Positions 5,175 through 11,788 of a stretch of 13,774 nucleotides of DNA are shown here, piece after piece. The stretch spans positions 1 through 13,774 of the forward strand of contig PFPF01000063.1 of assembly GCA_002792915.1 (NCBI GenBank). Direction: 5' to 3'. A model generated the notes under the pieces. That model was not told the DNA's origin, did not search any database, and saw only the letters and a program-made list of their open reading frames with translations. This stretch comes from Candidatus Micrarchaeota archaeon CG_4_10_14_0_2_um_filter_60_11. GTDB lineage: Archaea; Micrarchaeota; Micrarchaeia; Norongarragalinales; Norongarragalinaceae. A program made the position numbers and the translations under genes. Positions within the stretch are counted from its first letter, which is position 1; every line of letters starts with the position of its first letter.

Positions 5175-6980
5175 ATGAAGCGTTCGAACGATTTGGTTTT
5201 CTGGGCGGTTTTGGCGGTCCTCGCGGTCGCTGCCGTATGGTTTTTGAGCCAGCAGCCCGCGCAGGGCGGCGGGCCGCAGTCGGACCTGCAGGGCGCGTCC
5301 GTTTCGCCCACGCCGCAGCCCTCGCCGTATTATTACAACGAGTATTCGGGACCGCAGCCCGTTGAGGCAAGCGGCGCGTCGTTCACGTGCGAGAAGACAA
5401 CTAGCATCCGCGGAGACCAAGGACGCATCGCCTACGGCTGCACGCCTGAAAACGCGGGCGACTCGCTTGCAATCATAGTCTTCATGCCCGTCACCGCGAC
5501 GGCAGGCAATTATTCCTCCTACCAGTTCGCTGACGAGGAGCAGTACGAGCCCGTGATCCTGACTTTCGACAGTTCGAACGAGAGGGCGACGATTGACTTC
5601 CACGTTACACGCGAAACCGGGATAAAAGCGCCCGATGTAAAATTCGTCGCCGGCACTTCGACCGGGATTGAAGGCGGCGCGGGTGAGGCTGAATACCTGA
5701 AACTCAAGGACGAATACCTGAAGTCGGAAGAGTTCAAGCAGCTGCTCATGCAGATGCCCGTTGCGAAAATGACGGACGCCGACTTGGATGAATTGGGCGG
5801 CAAGCTCGGCGCCGCGTGCCTGTTGAACACCAAGGGAACCGGCGGCATGGGCATAAATTTTGACGGGGGGACAACGTTCGACGTGGAAGGCCCGGCAACG
5901 GCATTCAACTCGCAAGTCAACAGCCGGTTCGTGGCTTACACGGTTTACGCAGACACGGTCACGGTCAATGGAGGCGACTTCACGCAGAAAACCGGTACCG
6001 GCGTGGAATTCGGCGCCAACACCAACCTGAACGTTAGGCTTAACGGCGCGACCGGCGAAACGACCAAAAAGTCTTACACGGTGCCGGCTGGCGGGCAGAA
6101 GCTGTGGTCGGTAATCGCGGGCATTTACGAGGACGTCAGCGCGATAGAGGAGTACGGCACGATAATCGCGCGCCAGCGCACTCTCGACACGCGCATCGAG
6201 GATTTCCGCCAGAAGGCGCAGCTCGAAATAAAGAAGTACCTCCTAGGCAAAATCGTGGAAAGCTACTCCGCTTTCCAGGAAAGCGAGGCAATCACCCTCG
6301 ACCCCGTGGAATTGACCGAACTCAATCCCACGAAAATCGTGACTTTTGACATACCCGCGGCGACGCTTCCAGTCATTGCCGACGCCATAAAGAATGGCAA
6401 ACCACAAAGGGATGGCTGGGATGCGTCCACAAGCGGCGTGCCCCCAAGCGACGTGCACTATACTTATGACGACCAAGGCGCGCACGGCGTTATAACACTA
6501 GATTATTTGAGAGAGTCAAATTACGAGGGCGGCTTGCTGAAAAAGAACGACTTTGACATTCAAATAAAGCTGCTTACGGCGCTGGACCTGAACGAGAAAG
6601 CCACGTATAGCTTGCACGTAAGCGTGAACCACGCGGCAGGCACGATAACTGCCAACCCGGCCGTGGTGAACTTCCAGTTCCTGTCCGGAAGCATGGCGTA
6701 CTACAAGCCCGTGCAGATAACGATAACGAACCCATTGCCGGTTGCCGTGCATATTACCGGTTGCGGCTTGGAAAACTTCGAGGTCGATGCAAAGTCCTCG
6801 CAGCAAGCCACGCTTGGAGGAAACAACGGGTACAACGCGGACAGCCCGAGCGACGACAGCAGAACCTGCGTCCTCCAGCAGAACGGCGTCGAGTTGAAGC
6901 CTTTCGACGCCTCGACGGGCACGCACGTGTTCAAGGGCGTCAAACCCAACATCGCCCCGGAAACCATCCCCGGCGGGTGA
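5175..6980 (+). CDS. Membrane-anchored extracellular protein of unknown function, 601 aa
   Basis: I do not recognise this family. The N-terminus is a short basic stretch (MKRSND) and one hydrophobic helix (~7-24), with no obvious cleavage site, so a signal anchor with the rest outside is likely. Residues ~30-66 form a Gly/Ser/Pro/Gln-rich linker (SPTPQPSPYYYNEY). The remainder is a long beta-rich, Thr/Asn/Gly-rich ectodomain with two acidic helical insertions (~190-230, EYLKLKDEYLKSEEFKQLL; ~355-375, DTRIEDFRQKAQLEIKKYL). Near the C-terminus KPVQITITNPLPVAVHITG resembles an Ig-like or DUF11-type accessory strand pattern. Few Cys are present (FTCEK, YGCTPE, AACLL, TGCGL, RTCVL). It is a single-gene unit between terminator-like and sRNA elements. 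A role in surface structure or adhesion is only a guess. Confidence 0.8.
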   Translation: MKRSNDLVFWAVLAVLAVAAVWFLSQQPAQGGGPQSDLQGASVSPTPQPSPYYYNEYSGPQPVEASGASFTCEKTTSIRGDQGRIAYGCTPENAGDSLAIIVFMPVTATAGNYSSYQFADEEQYEPVILTFDSSNERATIDFHVTRETGIKAPDVKFVAGTSTGIEGGAGEAEYLKLKDEYLKSEEFKQLLMQMPVAKMTDADLDELGGKLGAACLLNTKGTGGMGINFDGGTTFDVEGPATAFNSQVNSRFVAYTVYADTVTVNGGDFTQKTGTGVEFGANTNLNVRLNGATGETTKKSYTVPAGGQKLWSVIAGIYEDVSAIEEYGTIIARQRTLDTRIEDFRQKAQLEIKKYLLGKIVESYSAFQESEAITLDPVELTELNPTKIVTFDIPAATLPVIADAIKNGKPQRDGWDASTSGVPPSDVHYTYDDQGAHGVITLDYLRESNYEGGLLKKNDFDIQIKLLTALDLNEKATYSLHVSVNHAAGTITANPAVVNFQFLSGSMAYYKPVQITITNPLPVAVHITGCGLENFEVDAKSSQQATLGGNNGYNADSPSDDSRTCVLQQNGVELKPFDASTGTHVFKGVKPNIAPETIPGG

Positions 6981-6988
6981 AGGAACAG

Positions 6989-6997
6989 GATTAAAGG
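6989..6997 (+). promoter_or_regulatory. TATA-like element for the C/D box sRNA
   Basis: GATTAAAGG is centred near 6993, about 25 nt before 7018, where the sRNA terminal stem begins. The spacing fits an archaeal promoter starting transcription at the RNA's 5' end. Confidence 0.45.
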
Positions 6998-7017
6998 ACG
7001 GCCGGCGTCAGTCTTTC

Positions 7018-7081
7018 GCGGCTATGACGACACTGTCCCAGTCTGACTAAAGTATGACGACCGAGGTAGCTACCGAGCCGC
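7018..7081 (+). ncRNA. C/D box sRNA guiding 2'-O-methylation
   Basis: All elements of an archaeal C/D box sRNA are present in order: terminal stem 5' strand GCGGC (7018-7022), C box ATGACGA (7024-7030), 12-nt guide CACTGTCCCAGT (7031-7042), D' box CTGA (7043-7046), 7-nt spacer, C' box ATGACGA (7054-7060), 12-nt guide CCGAGGTAGCTA (7061-7072), D box CCGA (7073-7076), terminal stem 3' strand GCCGC (7077-7081). The stem pairs perfectly and leaves the 3-nt TAT bulge of a kink-turn, followed by tandem G-A pairs (7026 with 7076, 7027 with 7075) and a G-C pair. Such RNAs assemble with L7Ae, Nop5 and fibrillarin. The unusual feature is C replacing the usual U in C, C' and D, giving C-C or C-U where a U-U pair is standard. 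Both guides are 12 nt, the typical archaeal spacing. Confidence 0.8.
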
Positions 7082-7122
7082 TAAGGCTTCAACTGGTGAA
7101 GCACGCGGAAAGCCTTAGCGGC
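7077..7122 (+). repeat. 13-bp inverted repeat forming a long hairpin after the sRNA
   Basis: GCCGCTAAGGCTT (7077-7089) is perfectly complementary to AAGCCTTAGCGGC (7110-7122) across a 20-nt loop. A competing inner hairpin GCTTCA/TGAAGC (7086-7091 with 7097-7102) is also possible. The 5' arm includes the 3' strand of the sRNA terminal stem, so the two structures compete. It could act in 3'-end formation or be part of a mobile repeat. Confidence 0.6.
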
Positions 7123-7195
7123 GAGGCAAGAGCCGCATGGCGAGGAAAGAGCCGCGGTAAAAAAGAAAAGCCTTAGCGGCGAGGCAAGAGCCGCA
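7109..7195 (+). repeat. 29-bp direct repeat, two copies with a degenerate part-copy between
   Basis: Bases 7109-7137 and 7167-7195 are identical over 29 bp, separated by a 29-bp spacer. The spacer holds a part-copy (GGCGAGGAAAGAGCCGC, 7139-7155) of the repeat's second half. Each full copy contains the small hairpin GCGGC-gaggcaaga-GCCGC. Only two full copies exist, with no leader or cas genes nearby, so this is not called as CRISPR. Confidence 0.7.
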
Positions 7196-7214
7196 GTAAT
7201 TAGGTGATGCTTAA

Positions 7215-7550
7215 ATGGGCAAGTACATCTTGACTGCTTTCCTGAAGGAGAAGCTAGCGAAGGACGGGTGGCGGGTCTGCGTGCGCAACTACGAGCCGAG
7301 CCACCACGCCGTGCTCATCCGCGCCGAGAAAAAGAAGAAGTTCCTGGTAATCGTCCTCATCGGGCGCGCGCCGAACCTCCTCGAACGGTTCATGGGCGGC
7401 CGCGATTACTTCCCGCAGCGCCTAGCGGTTTACGCCGCCGAAGACAGGCGCGACGAAAAGAAGGCGTCGAAGTGGATCGGCGAGTTTGCCAAGAAACGGG
7501 GCATGAAAATCGACGAGAAACTCGGCGACCGCACCTGCTATCTTGACTAG
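7215..7550 (+). CDS. Conserved-looking hypothetical protein, 111 aa
   Basis: I do not recognise this gene. It encodes a basic 111-residue soluble protein with no signal peptide or membrane helix. It shows an N-terminal helix (TAFLKEKLAKDGWRVCVRN), a strand pair around HHAVLIRAEKKKKFLVIVLIG, and a C-terminal helix (DEKKASKWIGEFAKKRGM). The alternation of basic clusters with buried strands would suit a small nucleic-acid-associated or nuclease-like alpha/beta fold, but no catalytic motif is secure. The ATG at 7215 is preceded by TAGGTGA about 8 nt upstream; an ATG at 7207 is out of frame and stops quickly. Its TAG stop shares the palindrome CTAG (7547-7550) with the stop of the convergent gltX. 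Confidence 0.7.
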   Translation: MGKYILTAFLKEKLAKDGWRVCVRNYEPSHHAVLIRAEKKKKFLVIVLIGRAPNLLERFMGGRDYFPQRLAVYAAEDRRDEKKASKWIGEFAKKRGMKIDEKLGDRTCYLD

Positions 7551-9223
7551 CAGGACAAAATGAACCGCTTTGCCGCCGCGTCATCCAGCCTCGCGTAACC
7601 GACGCGCTCGAATTGTATCACGCTCCACCGCTCGAGCGCGCCGCACGCGGCCTCGCAGCAGCCCTTGCGGACTTCGAGGCTCTTCGAATCGAACGAGCCG
7701 TCCTCCCGGAAAGGCTCGCGGGGCACGAGCAATTCCGCGGGAATCGCCTCCGCGCATGAAACCCACTGTATCTTCTTGGGCACGGGTCCGTCCTTTTCCA
7801 GCGCACCCTCCAAAACGTTGCCCTTGCCCAGCAGCTTTACGTTGCACAAGTCCTTCAATCGGAAGACCTCGCCTTCGGCGAGCGCGGCCGCATCAACGCC
7901 GTCAATCCAGACTTCGCCTTTAACCGTAGCCTTCCTGAAGCCGAGTTCGCGGGACGGGTGCTTGCGCAGCACCACTTGCCGGTCTAATCCCTTGACTTGC
8001 AGCTTGACCGGGTTTGCGACGAAGAAATAGTGCTCGCTCACGGGCTCGAGCAGCTTGCGGTTCTCGGCGAGGAGCGCGTCGATTGGCGGGTTGCTCTCGA
8101 CTTTGCTCAAGCCGAACGAAAGAACGAACGACTTTATCGCCTCGGGCAGGATGCCGCGGCGCCGCAGGCTTCGCAGCGTCAGCAGGCGCGGGTCGTCCCA
8201 GCCCTGAATCTTCTTTTCGTCGATGAGCGGCTTGATTAGGCGCTTGCTCAGCACGTTGCCCCGGATGTTCAGGCGCGAAAAGTCGTAAATGAGCGGCTTG
8301 CGCATGCCGAGCTTTTCCACGATGCGGTAATACAGCTCGTCGCGCAGCTCGTATTCTTTCGAGCGCAACGCGTGCGTCACGCCGTCCAGCGAGTCGGAAA
8401 TGGAAACCTCGAAATCATAAGTCGGCCAAACGCGGTATTTTTTGCCGTGCCGATAGTGCGGCGCGTCAAGCACGCGGAAGAGCGTGGGGTCGCGCATGAC
8501 GGTGTTGTCCGAGGACAGGTCACCCTTGAGGCGCAAAACCGTTTCGCCTTCCTTCGCCGAGAACAGTTTCTTCCAAAGCGCGGAATTCTCCGCAACGCTC
8601 CGGCCGCGGCACGCGCACGCTTTTTTGGATTCGCGCCCGGCGGCGATTTGCTCCCGGCTGCAAGCGCACAGGTACGCGTCGCCCTGCGCTATCAGCTGCT
8701 CGGCTTTCGCGTACAACTCGCCCATCCTGTCCGAAGTGAAGCGCACGCTTGAAAACGAGAGGCCCAGCCAAGTCAGGTCCGCCTCGATTGCGGAAACGAA
8801 TTCCAACTGCTCCTTTTCCGGGTTCGTGTCATCAAAACGCAGCAGGCAGTTGCCGCCGTAGGCAACGGCCGCCTCGTGCGACAACAGCGCGGCCTTGGCG
8901 TGCCCCAAGTGCATCCAGCCGTTGGGCTCGGGCAGGAAGCGCGTGACCACGCCGCCCTGCACCGCGCCCTCGAGGACAATGCCTTTTTCTTCTTCCTTCT
9001 TCTCGGCGAAAACGAAGCCCTTGAGTTCTTCCTCGATTTCGCTTTTTGGCATTGCATTGACGCCGTCGACAACCGTAATGACTTCCGCCAGCGTCTTCTT
9101 CATATCCTTCTTCGCGTCGGGGAACTCTCCGATTACTTTTCCCACGACGAACTTGGCGTCCGCCCTGCCGTAGTCGGAGGCGTTCTTCAAGGCGTGCTTG
9201 CGTGCGGTTTCGCGCAAATCCAT
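7547..9223 (-). CDS. gltX: Glutamyl-tRNA synthetase, archaeal type, 558 aa
   Basis: This class I aminoacyl-tRNA synthetase charges tRNA with glutamate, and in Archaea usually also tRNA(Gln) for later amidation by GatDE. The N-terminal archaeal extension (ARKHALKNASDYGRA) precedes the catalytic core RFLPEPNGWMHLGHAKAALL, whose HLGH (~105-108) is the HIGH motif. RFDDTNPEKE follows, and NVLSKRLIKPL (LSKR ~325-328) is the KMSKS equivalent. A CAC...CAC pair in the insert (~188-206) resembles the zinc-binding knuckle of some GluRS. The C-terminal half is the beta-barrel anticodon-binding type shared with GlnRS. I prefer the ATG at 9223; a GTG at 9229 would add two residues. A TATA box TTTAAA at 9247-9252 with BRE-like GAAACGC places initiation at or next to the start codon, suggesting a leaderless mRNA. 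Confidence 0.95.
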   Translation of the reverse strand: MDLRETARKHALKNASDYGRADAKFVVGKVIGEFPDAKKDMKKTLAEVITVVDGVNAMPKSEIEEELKGFVFAEKKEEEKGIVLEGAVQGGVVTRFLPEPNGWMHLGHAKAALLSHEAAVAYGGNCLLRFDDTNPEKEQLEFVSAIEADLTWLGLSFSSVRFTSDRMGELYAKAEQLIAQGDAYLCACSREQIAAGRESKKACACRGRSVAENSALWKKLFSAKEGETVLRLKGDLSSDNTVMRDPTLFRVLDAPHYRHGKKYRVWPTYDFEVSISDSLDGVTHALRSKEYELRDELYYRIVEKLGMRKPLIYDFSRLNIRGNVLSKRLIKPLIDEKKIQGWDDPRLLTLRSLRRRGILPEAIKSFVLSFGLSKVESNPPIDALLAENRKLLEPVSEHYFFVANPVKLQVKGLDRQVVLRKHPSRELGFRKATVKGEVWIDGVDAAALAEGEVFRLKDLCNVKLLGKGNVLEGALEKDGPVPKKIQWVSCAEAIPAELLVPREPFREDGSFDSKSLEVRKGCCEAACGALERWSVIQFERVGYARLDDAAAKRFILSC

Positions 9224-9246
9224 ACGCACTAGTAACAGGCAACGGG

Positions 9247-9252
9247 TTTAAA
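9247..9252. promoter_or_regulatory. Symmetric TATA box between divergent gltX and IMPase genes
   Basis: TTTAAA reads the same on both strands. On the minus strand it is preceded by GGGAAACGC, a good BRE, and lies about 25 nt from the gltX start. On the plus strand it would give a ~25-nt leader for the IMPase gene. It is a candidate shared bidirectional promoter core, stronger toward gltX. Confidence 0.5.
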
Positions 9253-9297
9253 GCGTTTCCCGAACTAAACGAAATAACCGAAAAACAAGGGAAAAAC

Positions 9298-10041
9298 ATG
9301 AAGGAATACAACGCTGCGCTCAAGGCCGCCAGGCGGGCGGGTACGCTGATGAATGCCAACTTCAAGAAGGGCCTAGCCGTGCGCTACAAGGGCGGCGTCG
9401 AGCCGGTCACGAAAGTAGACTTGGAAGTGGAAAGGCTGTACAAGCGCGCCTTCGCGAAATTCGGCCACTCGTTCCTCGGCGAGGAGACGAAAAGCGTCGC
9501 GGGCGACGAGTACTGCTGGATAATCGACCCGATTGACGGCACGAGCAACTACGTTTCGGGAATTCCGTTTTACAACACGAGCGTGGCGTTCGCCAAGGGC
9601 GACGAGGTGCTGTTCGGCATAGTTTACAACCCTTTCACGCGGGAATTGTTCCACGCGGAGAAGGGAAAGGGCGCATTCCTCAACGGCGAGCGGCTGCGCG
9701 TGAAGGACGAAGGGGTGACAAAACGCAGCTTCCTGACTTTTTGCGCCGCGGGTTTCGAGGACAAGGAACGCGCGTTCGACGCCTGGAGGCGCCTCAAGTC
9801 GCGGCGGTACCGGCAGCTGGGCGCGGCGGCGCTGGAGCTGGCCTTCACGGCCTGCGGCAGGATTGACGGCGTGCTGTTGTTCAAGCCCAAGGCGTGGGAC
9901 GTTGCCGCGGGAATGCTGCTCGTCCGCGAGGCGGGCGGAAAGGCCGTGAACTTCAAAGGCAAGGACTTCAAGTTCGACGATGACGGCCTGATAGCGGCAG
10001 GGCCCAAGACCGCCGGGCAGATACGCAGGGGTTTGCGTTGA
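9298..10041 (+). CDS. suhB: Inositol monophosphatase-family phosphatase, 247 aa
   Basis: A Mg2+-dependent, lithium-sensitive-type sugar phosphatase. In Archaea these enzymes often hydrolyse both inositol-1-phosphate and fructose-1,6-bisphosphate. All metal-site motifs are present: GEE (61-63), DPIDGTSNY (77-85, family DPIDGTxNF), and WDVAAG (200-205, family WDxAAG) followed by REAGG. The 247-residue length is normal. I use the ATG at 9298, preceded by AAGGG about 8 nt upstream; an upstream TTG at 9202 would add 32 residues with no homology-like sequence and would overlap the gltX start and promoter. The stop is overlapped by the start of a small membrane protein gene (TTGA), so the two are probably co-translated. 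Whether inositol phosphate or FBP is the main substrate cannot be told from sequence alone. Confidence 0.92.
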   Translation: MKEYNAALKAARRAGTLMNANFKKGLAVRYKGGVEPVTKVDLEVERLYKRAFAKFGHSFLGEETKSVAGDEYCWIIDPIDGTSNYVSGIPFYNTSVAFAKGDEVLFGIVYNPFTRELFHAEKGKGAFLNGERLRVKDEGVTKRSFLTFCAAGFEDKERAFDAWRRLKSRRYRQLGAAALELAFTACGRIDGVLLFKPKAWDVAAGMLLVREAGGKAVNFKGKDFKFDDDGLIAAGPKTAGQIRRGLR

Positions 10042-10262
10042 AAACCGACGGGCTGGTGCTCGCGTTGCGGCCGCACTTCTGGCTCATGCTCGCGCTGTTC
10101 CTGTGCATGGCGGCAATGGTCGCAACGCAAGAGCAGGGAACGCGGTTCCTGCTGTTCGTCGCCTGCACGGGCTTGTTCGTTTGGTTCCTCGCGGCTTACG
10201 GCCTCGAATACGACGCGTTCGTGCGGGCGAACGCCAAGAAAAAGAAGAAAAAGAAAATCTAG
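10038..10262 (+). CDS. Small two-helix membrane protein, 74 aa, TTG start
   Basis: This 74-residue protein has two hydrophobic helices (~14-30, WLMLALFLCMAAMVA; ~36-55, FLLFVACTGLFVWFLAAYG) and a C-terminus of seven consecutive Lys (AKKKKKKKI). By the positive-inside rule the short N-terminus and the Lys tail should be cytoplasmic. The TTG at 10038 overlaps the IMPase stop (TTGA), with a GGGG about 8 nt upstream, which suggests translational coupling. No family is recognised. Its TAG stop lies within a CTAG shared with the convergent gene. If the TTG is not used, an internal ATG near 10085 would lose much of the first helix, so TTG is preferred. Confidence 0.6.
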   Translation: MKTDGLVLALRPHFWLMLALFLCMAAMVATQEQGTRFLLFVACTGLFVWFLAAYGLEYDAFVRANAKKKKKKKI

Positions 10263-10849
10263 TATTCTTCGCGCTTCTCGCGCTCGTACAGGTACAGGCT
10301 GGCGGCGGCGATGAAAACGATTGCCAAAACAACCCACGGCAGCTCGGGCTGCGTGGGCAGGGGCAGCGCCACGCGGCGGTTGCCGAAGTCGAACTCGAAG
10401 TAACCGCGGCTCGCGTTGCCGGAAGAGGACGCGTTGTTCGCTTCAAGCGACTCGTTGCCGGCGGCTGAGCTGGGGTGCGGCGGCAGGATTAGCGGCTCGT
10501 TTTCGGAAGGGTTGGCTGAAGGGTTGACCGAAGGCGAGGCGGTCGCGTTCAAAGGCGCGCCCGAAGGCGTGGCGGTGCCCGAAGGCTGGCCGCCCTGCTC
10601 GCTTGGCGTTGGCGTGCCCGCCGAGAGCGAGGGCGTTGCCTCCGGTTCAGGCGAGGGCAGCGGCTGGTCGAGCTGGTCCGGGTCGCACGCGTCGCCCACG
10701 CCGTCGTGGTCCGTGTCAAGCTGGTCGGGATTGTAAACGCCGGGGCAGTTGTCAAAATCGCATTGCCCGTCCCCGTCGGCGTCGAGGCACTTCGCGGCGA
10801 GCGGGAACGCGAGCAGGGCGATGCAAAGCAACGCTAAAAACTTGCGCAT
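10259..10849 (-). CDS. Secreted, membrane-anchored protein with thrombospondin type 3-like calcium repeats, 196 aa
   Basis: Residues 1-19 (MRKFLALLCIALLAFPLAA) form a signal peptide. Residues ~22-60 hold DADGDGQCD, then NCPGVYNPDQLDTDHDGVGD and ACDPDQ, the classic thrombospondin type 3 pattern in which Asp-rich loops bind Ca2+ and Cys pairs (C21, C30, C35, C55) may form disulfides. Residues ~61-145 are a Pro/Ser/Thr/Asn-rich stalk with N-x-S/T sequons (NAT, NES, NAS). A membrane helix (~170-188) and a charged cytoplasmic tail (YEREKREEY) anchor the C-terminus, with the domain outside the cell. The domain sits unusually near the N-terminus with only about one full repeat. A role in surface adhesion or calcium-dependent packing is inference. 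Upstream, TTAAAAAA on the minus strand (~10877-10884) is the likely TATA box. Confidence 0.85.
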   Translation of the reverse strand: MRKFLALLCIALLAFPLAAKCLDADGDGQCDFDNCPGVYNPDQLDTDHDGVGDACDPDQLDQPLPSPEPEATPSLSAGTPTPSEQGGQPSGTATPSGAPLNATASPSVNPSANPSENEPLILPPHPSSAAGNESLEANNASSSGNASRGYFEFDFGNRRVALPLPTQPELPWVVLAIVFIAAASLYLYEREKREEY

Positions 10850-10984
10850 GATAATACGGCTTTAACGCCGCAAGAGTTTTTTAAGCCACCGCCGCGCGCG
10901 CATTCGCGCTTGCGCACCGGAGCAGCCGCATGGCCGCGTGCCCGCAGACCTGCGCTCCCAGGCGCGGGCGTGCGCCCAACGGCA

Positions 10985-10996
10985 AATATTTATACC
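10985..10996 (+). promoter_or_regulatory. Promoter (TATA box) of scpA
   Basis: AAATATTTATAC lies about 48 nt before the ATG at 11039, preceded by GGC. Initiation near 11015 would leave a ~24-nt leader that includes GAGG (11027-11030), 8 nt before the start. Confidence 0.55.
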
Positions 10997-11038
10997 CGCC
11001 CATGGTCAAGCAATCAGTTTCAACCCGAGGCAAAAAAA

Positions 11039-11749
11039 ATGGACTTGCTAAGCATAGTGGCCCAACCCAACTGGCGCGAGTTCCTCACGGATTTGGTGGC
11101 CAGCGAAGGCATGGACCCTTGGGACATCGACTTGATGCAAATAGCGGACAAGTACCTGGAAACCGTGCGCGCCATGCAGGCGATGGACTTGCGCGTGCCC
11201 GCCAACGTGATACTCGCTTCCGCGTTATTGTTGCGCTTCAAGGCCGAGTCGCTGAAAGTCGACGGCTGGGCTGTCGACGCGCAGGAAGAATTCTATGAGG
11301 AACGGCAGCTCATACCGGAAGAGCTGCCCGACCTGGTTTTGAAGCCGAACAGGCCGCGCCCCCGCAAGGTGACGCTTGACGAGCTGATCGAGGCGATGGG
11401 CGAGGTGATGAAGCGCGGGCGCAGGCTGCCGGTGCGCCAGTCGCGGCCGACCGTCTTGAACGTGCAATTGCCGCAGCAGGCGATGAACGAGCGCATGCGC
11501 AAGACCATGGAACTCGCGTCCAAAATCAAGGACGGCGAGGACGTCTTGTTGTTTTCCGCGCTGCTCGACGCGGCGGGCCGGCAGAGGGGGCGCATCGCCT
11601 TTCACCTGCTTCCGGTCATGCACCTCGTGCAGGACGAGCGCATGCTCGCGTGGCAGGACGAGACTTTCGGGGAAATATTCATCCGCGTGCTCCCCGAAAC
11701 CGCGGACGGGAGTGAAACCGCGGCGCAAACGGCGCAGCAAAGCGCTTAA
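11039..11749 (+). CDS. scpA: ScpA segregation/condensation protein (kleisin), 236 aa
   Basis: ScpA is the kleisin that bridges the two heads of an SMC dimer and supports chromosome compaction and segregation. The N-terminal part reads LLSIVAQPNWREFLTDLV, then GMDPWDIDLMQIADKYLE and PANVILASALLLRFKAESL, a close fit to the ScpA/Rec8-like N-domain, where DPWDIDL and the ASxLLRxKA helix are hallmarks. A basic/Pro linker follows (LKPNRPRPRKVTLDEL). The C-terminal winged-helix segment (VLLFSALLDAAGRQR, FHLLPVMHLVQDERM) is the SMC-head contact. The ATG at 11039 has GAGG 8 nt upstream; a longer frame from 10910 would prefix 43 residues of low-complexity sequence overlapping the promoter and is rejected. 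No smc or scpB is visible nearby. Together with ftsZ, the window is rich in division functions. Confidence 0.92.
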   Translation: MDLLSIVAQPNWREFLTDLVASEGMDPWDIDLMQIADKYLETVRAMQAMDLRVPANVILASALLLRFKAESLKVDGWAVDAQEEFYEERQLIPEELPDLVLKPNRPRPRKVTLDELIEAMGEVMKRGRRLPVRQSRPTVLNVQLPQQAMNERMRKTMELASKIKDGEDVLLFSALLDAAGRQRGRIAFHLLPVMHLVQDERMLAWQDETFGEIFIRVLPETADGSETAAQTAQQSA

Positions 11750-11753
11750 AAAA
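11744..11753 (+). promoter_or_regulatory. TATA box overlapping the scpA stop codon
   Basis: GCTTAAAAAA includes the scpA TAA stop. It lies about 40 nt before the ATG at 11789, leaving a short leader with AGGGGTG about 9 nt before the start. It is a likely promoter of the three-gene pilin-like operon. Confidence 0.4.
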
Positions 11754-11788
11754 GGGGTTTCAGTAACGGTGACAGGGGTGCATTGTTG

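Noticed and set aside
7109..7195. Possible mini-CRISPR (29-bp repeats with 29-bp spacer)
   Set aside because: Only two copies, the spacer contains a degenerate copy of the repeat itself, and no cas genes are in the window.
9202..9297. TTG start extending the IMPase gene upstream by 32 codons
   Set aside because: It would overlap the gltX start and the shared promoter, and the added residues are unlike the family; the ATG at 9298 fits.
10910..11038. N-terminal extension of ScpA by 43 residues
   Set aside because: It would run through the TATA box, is Pro/Arg/Ala low-complexity, and the ATG at 11039 has a well-spaced GAGG and matches the family N-terminus.
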